DNA of 64,000 bases, from positions 62,001 to 126,000 of the forward strand of contig CAVUSZ010000049.1 of assembly GCA_963744255.1 (NCBI GenBank), in the 5' to 3' direction. How positions within the stretch are numbered: the first letter of the stretch is position 1; every line of letters begins with the position of its first letter. Positions 36,501-43,838 of this stretch are shown one piece after another. Under the pieces are notes generated by a model. It searched no databases. It saw nothing but the letters and a program-made list of their open reading frames with translations, and was not told the origin of the DNA. The DNA comes from DATEDA01 sp963744255 (lineage in GTDB: Bacteria > Pseudomonadota > Gammaproteobacteria > Burkholderiales > SG8-39). Both the position numbers and the translations under genes were made by a program.

Positions 36501-37581
36501 GCAGGCGCTGCTGTCCAGCCGGCGGGCGCGCGACCTGATCCAGCAGATGCTCACGTTCAGCCGCGGCCAGCGCGGCGAGCGGCGTCCAGTCGATCTGCGG
36601 CGCGTCGCGGCGGAGTCGGCGCGGCTCCTGCGATCGTCGATGCCCTCGACGCTCGAGCTGGAGACACTCTCGGCGGCGGACGTGCCCCTTGCCTCGCTCG
36701 ACCGGGTGCAGGCCGAGCAGGTGCTGCTCAACCTGTGCATCAACGCCCGCGATGCGCTCCAGGGGTACGGGAAAGTCAGCGTCAGCGTCGGGCGGTCGTC
36801 GACGCGCCGGGCCGTGTGCACGAGCTGCCGCGCGCCCTTCGACGGCGAGTTCGTCGAGTTGACGGTCACCGACGACGGCCCGGGGATCCCGCCGGAGGTG
36901 ATGGAACGGATGTTCGAGCCGTTCTTCTCCACCAAGGAAGTCGGAAAGGGCAGCGGGATGGGGCTCGCGACGGTGCACGGCATCGTGCACGAGCACGGCG
37001 GGCACGTCGTCGTCGAGTCCGAGCCCGGCCACGGCGCGGTGTTCCGGGTGCTATTTCCGTGCCTCCGCATCGACGACCAGGCGATCGAGCACGAGACCCT
37101 GTCGGGCTACGTCCCGCCGTCTCGCAAGGTGGCGCTCCGGGGGCGAGTGCTGGTGGTCGACGACGAGGAGATGGTCGTCGGCTTCATGCGCGAGCTGCTC
37201 GAGGGCTGGGGGCTGGAGGTCACCGCGAAGCGTGCCGGCCCGGACGCGCGCCAGGTCTTCGCGGACGACCCCGACCGTTACGACCTCGTGATCACCGACC
37301 AGACGATGCCGCGGATGACGGGGCTCGAGCTCGCGCGCGAACTCGCCGAGATCCGGCCCGGCGTGCCGGTGATCCTCTACACCGGTTACGCCGACGGCGT
37401 CATGGATGCCCACGTCGAGGCGGCGGGCGTCCGGGCGCTGCTGAAGAAGCCGGTGGAGCCGGCGCAGCTCCTCGCCCTGCTGCGGGTGCACTTGCCGGGC
37501 GGTGCAGGCAGGTCGGTGATCGATGCCCCGGGAGCAGGTTCCCCCGACGCCGTCAACGCGGAGAGACGGCGGCGGGGTTGA
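33568..37581 (+). CDS. Multi-PAS/GAF hybrid sensor histidine kinase
   Basis: A 1337-aa protein. Order: two PAS domains (about 10-260), GAF (about 270-425), four more PAS domains with PAC linkers (425-920, three opening with the near-identical EEQYRAIFNA/EAQYRAIFNA), HisKA with phosphorylated His945 in GGIAHDFNNILTSIMGY, HATPase with DDGPGIP, and a C-terminal receiver with Asp1244 in DLVITDQTMPRMTG. No transmembrane segment is seen, so it senses a cytoplasmic signal. The HATPase has an inserted CTSCRAPFDGE motif. It follows the response regulator. Confidence 0.93.
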   Translation: MTAPPPVNLLRELARNGDAYRFLFSEQDLAVFLVSGAAIEDCNEAVSRMLGRSREDIVGRTMIELSSPTQPDGVSAADAARLRVRSALAGLPQWCRWQYRRGDGEAVDALVYVEAVRVDGERRLLLRARDLSRLERAAASLRETEMRLQQILDNSTTVRVFAKDLEGRYLFVNRAFEQHAGRPQREIVGRTPADIAPPEIAERLRANDRRVIETGCALEIEETNVIRGERRTLLANKFPLLGPDGRPYAVCGISIDITERKRFAEALHQAALAMSMAGGERVFEDLARGLAEALGVDAVMIAVFADGARSRMRTLATYLDGRVLDTFEYDLSKTPCAGIVGREFRFVGQGVQREFTPGTMFQALGFDSYAAYTLNDATGIQLGLIAALDRGAMTDQALTESLLKIFAARAAAELERTRAEEALRHSEASYRSIFEASEDPIFVHDWDTGAILDVSPKAEEVYGWTREEMRRLTLDDLSADEPGCTPAEAARHIQQAKVRSSPVRFEWHARHRDGHLMWHEVTLKRATIAGEPRILAFTRDITKRKLADEALRASEEQYRAIFNATADALVLRDADNYIVDVNPALLAMTGYTREDLIGKKRWAFLPPEMDAHGWELHRRVISGEPIQHETVGVRKDGTRFDVEVRSVPIQYRGRPHVLAMGRDITARRLAEEALRASEEQYRAIFNASDDALVLWNSELKRVDCNPAYEKIYGFTREEMIAETYPEHFPPEYVERRRELARRTLDGEPCHVELESLRKNGERFFAEVRTIPIRHRGEPHVLAIGRDITERKRAEEAFRASEAQYRAIFNATADALVLRDADFRIVDVNPAYEAMSGFKREEVLGADRVIAHPQRVNVSLVELHRRVLAGEAIHLETEGVRKEGRQIEIELRGVPIHHQGRPHVLYIGRDITARKRAEAERLGLETQLRQAQKMEAIGHLTGGIAHDFNNILTSIMGYVTLATERPGAAEDRKLGNYLEQALLSSRRARDLIQQMLTFSRGQRGERRPVDLRRVAAESARLLRSSMPSTLELETLSAADVPLASLDRVQAEQVLLNLCINARDALQGYGKVSVSVGRSSTRRAVCTSCRAPFDGEFVELTVTDDGPGIPPEVMERMFEPFFSTKEVGKGSGMGLATVHGIVHEHGGHVVVESEPGHGAVFRVLFPCLRIDDQAIEHETLSGYVPPSRKVALRGRVLVVDDEEMVVGFMRELLEGWGLEVTAKRAGPDARQVFADDPDRYDLVITDQTMPRMTGLELARELAEIRPGVPVILYTGYADGVMDAHVEAAGVRALLKKPVEPAQLLALLRVHLPGGAGRSVIDAPGAGSPDAVNAERRRRG

Positions 37582-37622
37582 TTCCTTCGCCTGTCAAGGG
37601 CAAGGGCGCTACGACCTGGCGC

Positions 37623-40527
37623 TCATCCGCACGAGCCGACCGCCCCGCACGCGGTGCAGAAATCGCACCCGTCCTTGCGGATCACGGTGTAGTTGCCGCA
37701 TTCGTTGCACAGCGCGCCCTGCATCGGCTTCGGCGAGGCGTCGCCGCGCGGCGATTCCAGGATGCCCATCTCGCGCGTCGGGTAGCCGTGCTCGTCCAGC
37801 ACGCCGAGCATCGCGTAGCGGTGCATGACGAGCCGCGCGAGATAGGCGACCGTCGACGGCCAGTTCTGCTGGCGCCGCTCGCCGGGCACGAATGCCATGA
37901 AATCGCCGAGCGGCTCCGAGTAGTTGAGGAGCTTCCGCAGCTTCATGCCGATCCACGCCGGGTCGAGCACGCGCATGTCGAGAGAGAATCCGCGCGAGCC
38001 CGTCGAGCGCGCGCGGGTAGTGCCCGGCGAGGAACATCGCGTATGGCCGCGTCACGCGGTCGGGCAGCGTGATCTCCTTCAAGCCGACGACGAAATCCTC
38101 CCCCGAGGCCGGGTTGCGGATGTCGACCGTCCACGACAGCGTCCCGTCGGTGCCGGTGCGCGGCTCTTCGACGGCGAACATCGCGTCGAGCACCGGATGC
38201 GGCCGGCCCTCGGGCGACAGGAGATCGGGACTCTTCTCGTCGAGGGCGCCGAGCTGATCGCAGCGCCACCGGATGACCTGCGCGAGGCCGGCGGCGACGC
38301 TCGGCACGAGCTTGCGCTCGCCGTGCGGCGGGAACGGCAGCTCGAATGAGTGGTCACCCGGCGTCTTCGCGAGGACGTCGAGCTTCAGCGCGAGCCACGC
38401 GCGGTCCTTCGCGCGCATGTCCATCGACAGCGTCTTCGCGACCGCGCCGAGGCCGCGGGGCTGTTCGGCGCCGTTCACCCAGACCTCGAACGGGAAGGTC
38501 TTGCCTTCCTCGTCCACGTGCCCGACGAACAGCGCGAACTCGCCGCCGGGATGCTCGAGCATGTAGGTCCACGCGAGGTTGCCCGATGGGAGGTTCGGCC
38601 GGTTCGGCCACGCGAGCGAGGCGAGCACCGGCGCCGGCAGGCTCTTGATCGAGAGCCGGCGGTTCGCCTCTGAGATCGAGACGTCCTGCGGCGCGTTTCT
38701 CTGCGCGTCGGTTTGCTCCTGGGATTCAACCGACAGCACCGCGCCGAGGACCTTGTTCGGGCGGTAGGTCGCGAGCCCCTTGAGCCCCGCGCGCCAGGCG
38801 GTGAGGTAGAGATCCTCGAACTCGCCGTAGGGGTAATCCTCGGGGACGTTCACCGTCTTCGAGATGCTGGTGTCGATCAGCGGCGCGACCGCGGCCACCA
38901 TGTCCTTGTGCGCCTGCGCCGAGATCTCGAGAGCGGTCGTGAAGTACGGCGGGAGGCTCCGCACATCGCCGCCCAGATGCCGGTACAGCCGCCACGCGTG
39001 ATCCTCGACCTGGTACTCCTTCCAGGTGCCGTCGGACATGCGCTTGCGCCGCGAGTAGGTCCACGAGAACGGCGGCTCGATGCCGTTCGACGCGTTGTCG
39101 GCGAAGGCGAGGCTGATCGTCCCGGTCGGCGCGATCGCGAGCAGGTGGGAATTGCGGATCCCGTGCTGCCTGATCCTGGTCTTGAGCTCCATCGGCAGCC
39201 GCGAGGCGAAGTTGCCGCCGGAGAGAAAGAGATCGGCGTTGAAGAGCGGGAAAGCACCGCGCTCGCGGGCCAGCTCGATCGACGCGAGGTACGCGCGGTC
39301 GCGCATGCTCTCCGCGATCCTCGTCGCCATCGCGCGCGCCTCGGCCGTGTCGTACCGCAGGCGCAGCATGATCAGCGCGTCGCCGAGGCCGGTGAAGCCG
39401 AGGCCGACGCGGCGCTTCGCCATCGCCTCGTCGCGCTGCTGGCGGAGCGGCCACGGCGTCGCATCGAGCACGTTGTCGAGCATGCGGACCGCCACTTCGA
39501 CGACCCGGCCGAACGTCGCGAAGTCGAATTCCGCCTTCTCGGCGAACGGCCGCTTCACGAATCTCGTCAGATCGATCGACCCGAGGTCGCAGCACCCGTA
39601 GGCCGGCAGCATCTCCTCGGCGCAGGGGTTCGAGGCCTCGATCGTCTCGCAGTAGTAGAGGTTGTTGTCCTTGTTCACGCGGTCGAGGAACAGCACGCCC
39701 GGCTCGGCATGGCCGTAGGTCGAGCGCATGATCTGGTCCCACAGCTCGCGCGCGCGGACCTTCCGATACACCCACATCCCGTCCGCGCGCTGGTACGCGC
39801 CGGCATCCTTCGCGTCCTGCGACGGCTCGGCCTTGTGCGCCAGCTCGAAGTCGGTATCGCCTTCGACCGCGCGCATGAACGCATCGGTAGCGCCGACCGA
39901 GATGTTGAAGTTTGTGAGCTCGCCCCCGTCCTTGGCGTGGATGAAGCCCTCGACGTCGGGATGATCGCAGCGGAGCACGCCCATCTGCGCGCCGCGGCGC
40001 GAGCCCGCCGATTCCACCGTCTCGCACGAGCGGTCGAACACGCGCATGTACGACACCGGGCCGCTCGCGCGCGACATCGTGCCGCGGACCAGCGCGCCCT
40101 GCGGCCGGATCGAGGAGAAGTCGTAACCGACGCCGCCGCCGCGGCGCATCGTCTCCGCCGCTTCGGCGAGCGCCGTGTAGATCCCCGGCTTGCCTTCGAC
40201 GACCTCGGTGATCGAGTCGCCGACGGGCTGGACAAAGCAGTTGATCAGGGTCGCGGTAAGCGTGGTGCCGGCGGCCGAATTGATCCGGCCGGCGGGAATG
40301 AAGCCGCGCTCCTGCGCTTCCAGGAACTTCGCTTCCCAGTGCGCGCGTCCGTCCTCGGCTTCGACGGCCGCGAGCGCGCGCGCCACGCGGCGGCGCACCT
40401 CGTTGACGGTTCGTTCGTTCCCCTTGGCGTACTTCTCGACCAGCACCTCGCCCGAGATCTCCTGCTCGGGCAGCGGGGCGGCTACCTCGGATTTGTCAGT
40501 TTGATCAGTGGAGTCAACGCGTTGCAT
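37623..40527 (-). CDS. nrdJ: B12-dependent class II ribonucleotide reductase, one-base frameshift near the 3' end
   Basis: A NrdJ protein of about 968 aa. Radical-site and redox Cys motifs are INCFVQPVGDSITEV and NPCAEEMLPAYGCCDLGS; RMLDNVLDATPWPL and APTGTISLAFADN are typical. The frame breaks in the CTCTCTC repeat at about 37980-37988: the sense then continues one frame over as DMRVLDPAWIGMKLRKLLNY to the Cys-rich end CNECGNY...CDFCTACGAVGSCG, stop 37623. Without a shift the frame runs to 37609 with unrelated sequence. It reduces ribonucleotides using adenosylcobalamin. An error in a repeat is likely, since the gene is usually essential. Confidence 0.85.
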
Positions 40528-40663
40528 CCTGGTTCTCGATTCTCGTCAGCACTCGGGAGAGGGCGTGGAGGATACGCCGGTTCGCTGCCCGGAGCAGCCC
40601 GCGGTCGGGGTGCAAGCCGGGGCGACATCCTGACATGGGCGGAAAGTCATGCCGTTAGCCGGA

Positions 40664-40843
40664 TCAAGGCAGTTGGGATCGCTTCTTAACGTACTCCTTG
40701 AATTTGCGACGCGCAAGCGTCACGCGTTTGCGAGCCTTTTCAAGGCACTGCATGTCGTGGTCAGAGTAGGGACGGCCCCAAGATATTGGGTCGCGGGTGT
40801 GACTTTTTTCACGTTCGGCGCGCGGCTGCTTTTCGGTGGACAA
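40664..40843 (-). CDS. Possible 59-aa basic protein upstream of nrdJ
   Basis: A TTG codon at 40843 starts a frame with MSTEKQPRAEREKSHTRDPI, WGRPYSDHDMQCLEKARKRV, TLARRKFKEYVKKRSQLP, ending at 40664. The charge pattern, a helical C-terminal half and AT-richer codons look like a real small protein, but there is no ATG or GTG and no clear Shine-Dalgarno, and no family is recognised. It is on the nrdJ strand, 136 bp ahead. The remainder of the 390-bp gap 40528-40917 shows nothing else. Confidence 0.35.
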   Translation of the reverse strand: MSTEKQPRAEREKSHTRDPISWGRPYSDHDMQCLEKARKRVTLARRKFKEYVKKRSQLP

Positions 40844-40917
40844 TCGAGCGGCCGCCGGCGCAAGGATCGGGCCGCGCCGCGCGACGAAAACCAGCGCCGA
40901 TCACGGAGGATTACCGC

Positions 40918-41499
40918 ATGCCCGTCCAGCCCACCCCCCCCGACCAGATCCCGGCTGGCAGGGAAGTCGCTACGCTCGCCGGTGGCTGCTTCTGGTGCCT
41001 CGAGGCAGTGTACGACGATCTCGCCGGCGTCGAATCGGTCGAATCGGGCTACATGGGCGGCCGCTCGCGCGAGCCGTCGTACGAGGAGGTGTGCGGCGGC
41101 GACAGCGGGCACGCGGAGGTCGTGCGCGTCACGTACGACCCCAAGGTGATCTCGTTCCGCGACATCCTCCAGGTGTTCTTCGTGATCCACGATCCGACGA
41201 CCCTCAACCGCCAGGGCAACGACGTCGGCACGCAGTATCGTTCGGCGATCTTCTATCACTCGCCCGAGCAGAAGAGGGTCGCCGACGAGGTGATTGCCGA
41301 GCTCACCCGCGAGAAGGTTTACGACGATCGGATCGTCACCGAACTGACGCCGGCGGTCGACTTCTGGGTGGCCGAGCGCTACCACCAGGACTACTTCCGC
41401 AACAACCCCGGCCAGCCCTACTGCATGTGGGTGGTGGCGCCGAAGGTCCAGAAGTTCCGCAAGCATTTCCTCGCGAAGGTCAAGAAGGCGGCGCGCTGA
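40918..41499 (+). CDS. msrA: Peptide methionine sulfoxide reductase MsrA (cytoplasmic)
   Basis: A 193-aa MsrA. The catalytic Cys lies in AGGCFWCLEAVYDDL, followed by GYMGGRSREPSYEEVC and YHQDYFRNNP; it reduces methionine-S-sulfoxide. No signal peptide, unlike the second copy at 52740. ATG 40918 lies behind GGAGGATTA. It sits next to the scar of a phosphate transporter gene pair. Confidence 0.95.
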   Translation: MPVQPTPPDQIPAGREVATLAGGCFWCLEAVYDDLAGVESVESGYMGGRSREPSYEEVCGGDSGHAEVVRVTYDPKVISFRDILQVFFVIHDPTTLNRQGNDVGTQYRSAIFYHSPEQKRVADEVIAELTREKVYDDRIVTELTPAVDFWVAERYHQDYFRNNPGQPYCMWVVAPKVQKFRKHFLAKVKKAAR

Positions 41500-41562
41500 G
41501 CCGGGCGTAGAATCCGCGCGCCCGGCCAGGCCTCACCGTGCCCCGGGTGCGAGGAGGCGGAG

Positions 41563-41890
41563 ATGTTCGGCCGGCTGATGCCCTTCGAGGGGCGGTTCTT
41601 CGAGCTGTTCAACGCGCTCGCGGACGAGATCGTCGAGGCGGGCCGCGAGCTCGCGGCGATGATGGAGAAATTCGACGACCTCGAGCGGCGCGCCTACACC
41701 AGCTCGTCACCCGCATGGACGACATCCTCGACCTCATCGAGGGTCGATCGTCGGGGTTGGCGCGATACGGAAGCTCTCGGCCGTGCGCTGGGGCATCGCG
41801 GGACGCATCGTCTGGGCGTGGATCTTCACCATCCCGTGCGCGGGACTGATCGCCGGGGTCGCATGGTGGCTCGCCGAACGCTACGCGTGA
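41563..41890 (+). pseudogene. Deletion scar of a DUF47-PitA phosphate-transport gene pair
   Basis: The start encodes MFGRLMPFEGRFFELFNALA to FDDLERRAY, the N terminus of the DUF47 (PhoU-like) protein that accompanies PitA. It is followed, in another frame, by LVTRMDDILDLIEG, a later DUF47 motif. A third frame then gives IVGVGAIRKLSAVRWGIAGR and IVWAWIFTIPCAGL to ERYA and a stop at 41890, which is the C terminus of PitA. Between them about 1.5 kb of both genes is missing. The product cannot be a functional transporter. Confidence 0.75.
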
Positions 41891-41900
41891 GGGCCGCGCG

Positions 41901-42605
41901 ATGAAATCGCGCGCGCTTCACCGCTGGGACCTCACCCCGAAGGAGGCGACGGCGCTGCAGGCCGAGCTGCGCGATCGCGTCGTGCGCGAGGTGGCCCTCG
42001 GGGACGTCCGCCGCGTCGCCGGCGTCGACGTGGGCTTCGAGAACGAAGGGAAGGTGACTCGCGCGGCGGTAGCGGTGCTCGACTTCCCGGCGCTTTCGCT
42101 CGTCGAGCGTGCCGTCGCGCGGCAGCCCACGCGGTTTCCGTACGTCCCGGGCCTGCTCTCGTTCCGGGAGGCGCCCGCAGTGCTCGCCGCGTTCGAGCGG
42201 CTGAGCGCGGCGCCCGATCTCATCCTCTACGACGGCCAGGGCATTGCGCATCCGCGCCGCTTCGGCATCGCGAGCCACGTCGGGCTGTTGCTGGACGTGC
42301 CGTCGATCGGCGTCGCCAAGACGCGGCTCGTCGGCGAGCACCGACGACTGGCCGCGCGCAAGGGCGCCTGGGTGCCGCTCGTCGATGCCGGCGAGACGAT
42401 CGGGGCCGTGCTGCGGACGCGCGCGGGGGTGGCGCCGCTCTATGTCTCCATCGGCCATCGCGTCAGTCTCCAAGCCGCGGTCCGATGGGTGATGGCGTGC
42501 ACGGCACGCTATCGCCTCCCCGAGACGACACGGTGGGCGCATCACCTCGCTTCCGTCGACGAGAGCGGAAGAACCCTGCAGCCGAAGGCGTTGGCCAGCC
42601 GATGA
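41901..42605 (+). CDS. nfi: Deoxyinosine 3'-endonuclease (endonuclease V)
   Basis: A 234-aa endonuclease V. Metal ligands are in VAGVDVGFENEG (Asp), PYVPGLLSFREAPAV (Glu) and LILYDGQGIAHPRRFGIASH, followed by PSIGVAKTRL. The enzyme nicks DNA near deaminated bases such as hypoxanthine. It begins 10 bp after the phosphate-transporter scar, so it may have been co-transcribed with the old gene pair. Confidence 0.93.
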   Translation: MKSRALHRWDLTPKEATALQAELRDRVVREVALGDVRRVAGVDVGFENEGKVTRAAVAVLDFPALSLVERAVARQPTRFPYVPGLLSFREAPAVLAAFERLSAAPDLILYDGQGIAHPRRFGIASHVGLLLDVPSIGVAKTRLVGEHRRLAARKGAWVPLVDAGETIGAVLRTRAGVAPLYVSIGHRVSLQAAVRWVMACTARYRLPETTRWAHHLASVDESGRTLQPKALASR

Positions 42606-42661
42606 GAACGGCGGTGCGCCGCCGGCGCTCCGGCGCGGGGAGCGTCGCGCCGGTGGAACGA

Positions 42662-42922
42662 TCAATCCCGCTGCGGCAGATCGAAGAGCGGCAGCTGCAC
42701 GGTGCCGAGCAGCACCGCCTCCTCGACCGCACGCTTCGCTTCCTTGAGCGTGACCGTCCGGCCGGTGTAGGTACCGGCTTCCCAGCGGTAGCGCGAGCCT
42801 GCTCGACCGCCGCGGTCGAGATGCACCACGCCGATCCGGGTCGTGCCGAGCCACAGCCCGTGCGAGAGGTAGCCCCGCTCCCAGACCGGCTTTTTCTTGA
42901 TTCTTCGCTTCCGCGTCGCCAT
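42662..42922 (-). CDS. Uncharacterised 86-aa basic protein
   Basis: ATG 42922 starts a peptide with a basic N terminus (MATRKRRIKKKPVWERGYLS) and a compact region LWLGTTRIGVVHLDRGGRAG, then GTYTGRTVTLKEAKRAVEEA. No family is recognised. It is convergent with endonuclease V. The coding pattern is better than chance but it may be a conserved protein of unknown function. Confidence 0.6.
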   Translation of the reverse strand: MATRKRRIKKKPVWERGYLSHGLWLGTTRIGVVHLDRGGRAGSRYRWEAGTYTGRTVTLKEAKRAVEEAVLLGTVQLPLFDLPQRD

Positions 42923-43139
42923 TCCAGCGTCCTCGCGGCGTCGGGGCCGGAATCGTACCGCGGGGCGACGAAGAAGGCGAGGAAAGTCACACCCGCTCCC
43001 GGCGCGGGCGGGCGACCCGCAAGGGCTTCGCGGGCAGAACACCCGGATGCCTGCGACCGTCAGCGGCTCCTACGGACGCCAGCTCCTTACGGAGACTGTC
43101 TTCCTCGGCCGAGTTCGGCAAGTCGCACCGGCACGAGTC

Positions 43140-43670
43140 CTACCACCGCCCCGGCCACAGCGTGACCCATAGCCCGACCGTGGCGATATCGTTGTAGCGC
43201 TCGATCTTCGGGAAGAACGTCGCGTTCAGCGTCACCGGCCCCATGTCCCACGCGACCAGCGGCAGCGGTGCGATGAACGTCCGCCCGTCGTTGTAGGTGT
43301 CGCTGTTGAGCACGGCGAGGGCCGCGCCGATCTGGAATCCGCCGCCGGCGTGCCAGAGCGCGCCCGCGCCCGCAAGCACCGCGGTGTTACTGCCGGAGTC
43401 GTTGAACACGCCCGCGTCGGCGAAGAACTGCCAGCGCCCGCTCGCGGCGAATCGCCAGCGCACGCCGAGCCCCAGATTCACCTCGTTGTCGACGCCGAGC
43501 GCGCGCGCGCGATCGCGGTCGAAGTGATACGAGAGTCCGTAGACGTTTATGCCGACTTCGTCGGCGCGCGCCGCGCCGCAGGTGACGACTAAGAGCGCTA
43601 GGGCGGCGAGGAGGCGGGCGAGGCCGACGCCCGTCGCACGGGCTCGCGCCGAGGTGGCTGGGGTGTTCAC
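43140..43670 (-). CDS. Outer-membrane beta-barrel protein
   Basis: A 176-aa exported protein with a signal peptide (ending near GAARA) and alternating beta strands such as INVYGLSYHFDRDRARALGV, FFADAGVFNDSGSNTAV and ALWHAGGGFQIGAALAVLNS, ending in an aromatic residue (PGRW). The DSGSN and SDTYN turns recall small proteobacterial outer-membrane proteins. No function is assigned. Confidence 0.7.
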   Translation of the reverse strand: MNTPATSARARATGVGLARLLAALALLVVTCGAARADEVGINVYGLSYHFDRDRARALGVDNEVNLGLGVRWRFAASGRWQFFADAGVFNDSGSNTAVLAGAGALWHAGGGFQIGAALAVLNSDTYNDGRTFIAPLPLVAWDMGPVTLNATFFPKIERYNDIATVGLWVTLWPGRW

Positions 43671-43838
43671 GTGTGCGGTAGCGCGCCGCCGGGCGTCCGC
43701 GGCCCGGCGCGCGTCCTATGACATTCGAATAATACCGCAGGGTACGGAGCGCACCGCCTGCAGCGCGTGACGCAGGTCACGGTGCCGCCGTTAACGACGC
43801 CGCAACGGATGCAGCGGACTACGACCTGCCGGGGCCGC

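Noticed and set aside
33790..37032. 1080-codon antisense frame under the hybrid kinase
   Set aside because: Repetitive because of the repeated PAS domains on the other strand; no start signals or family features.
40528..40663. Possible cobalamin riboswitch before nrdJ
   Set aside because: GTCAGGATGTCGCC resembles part of a B12 box, but the GCCACTG and other conserved elements are absent.
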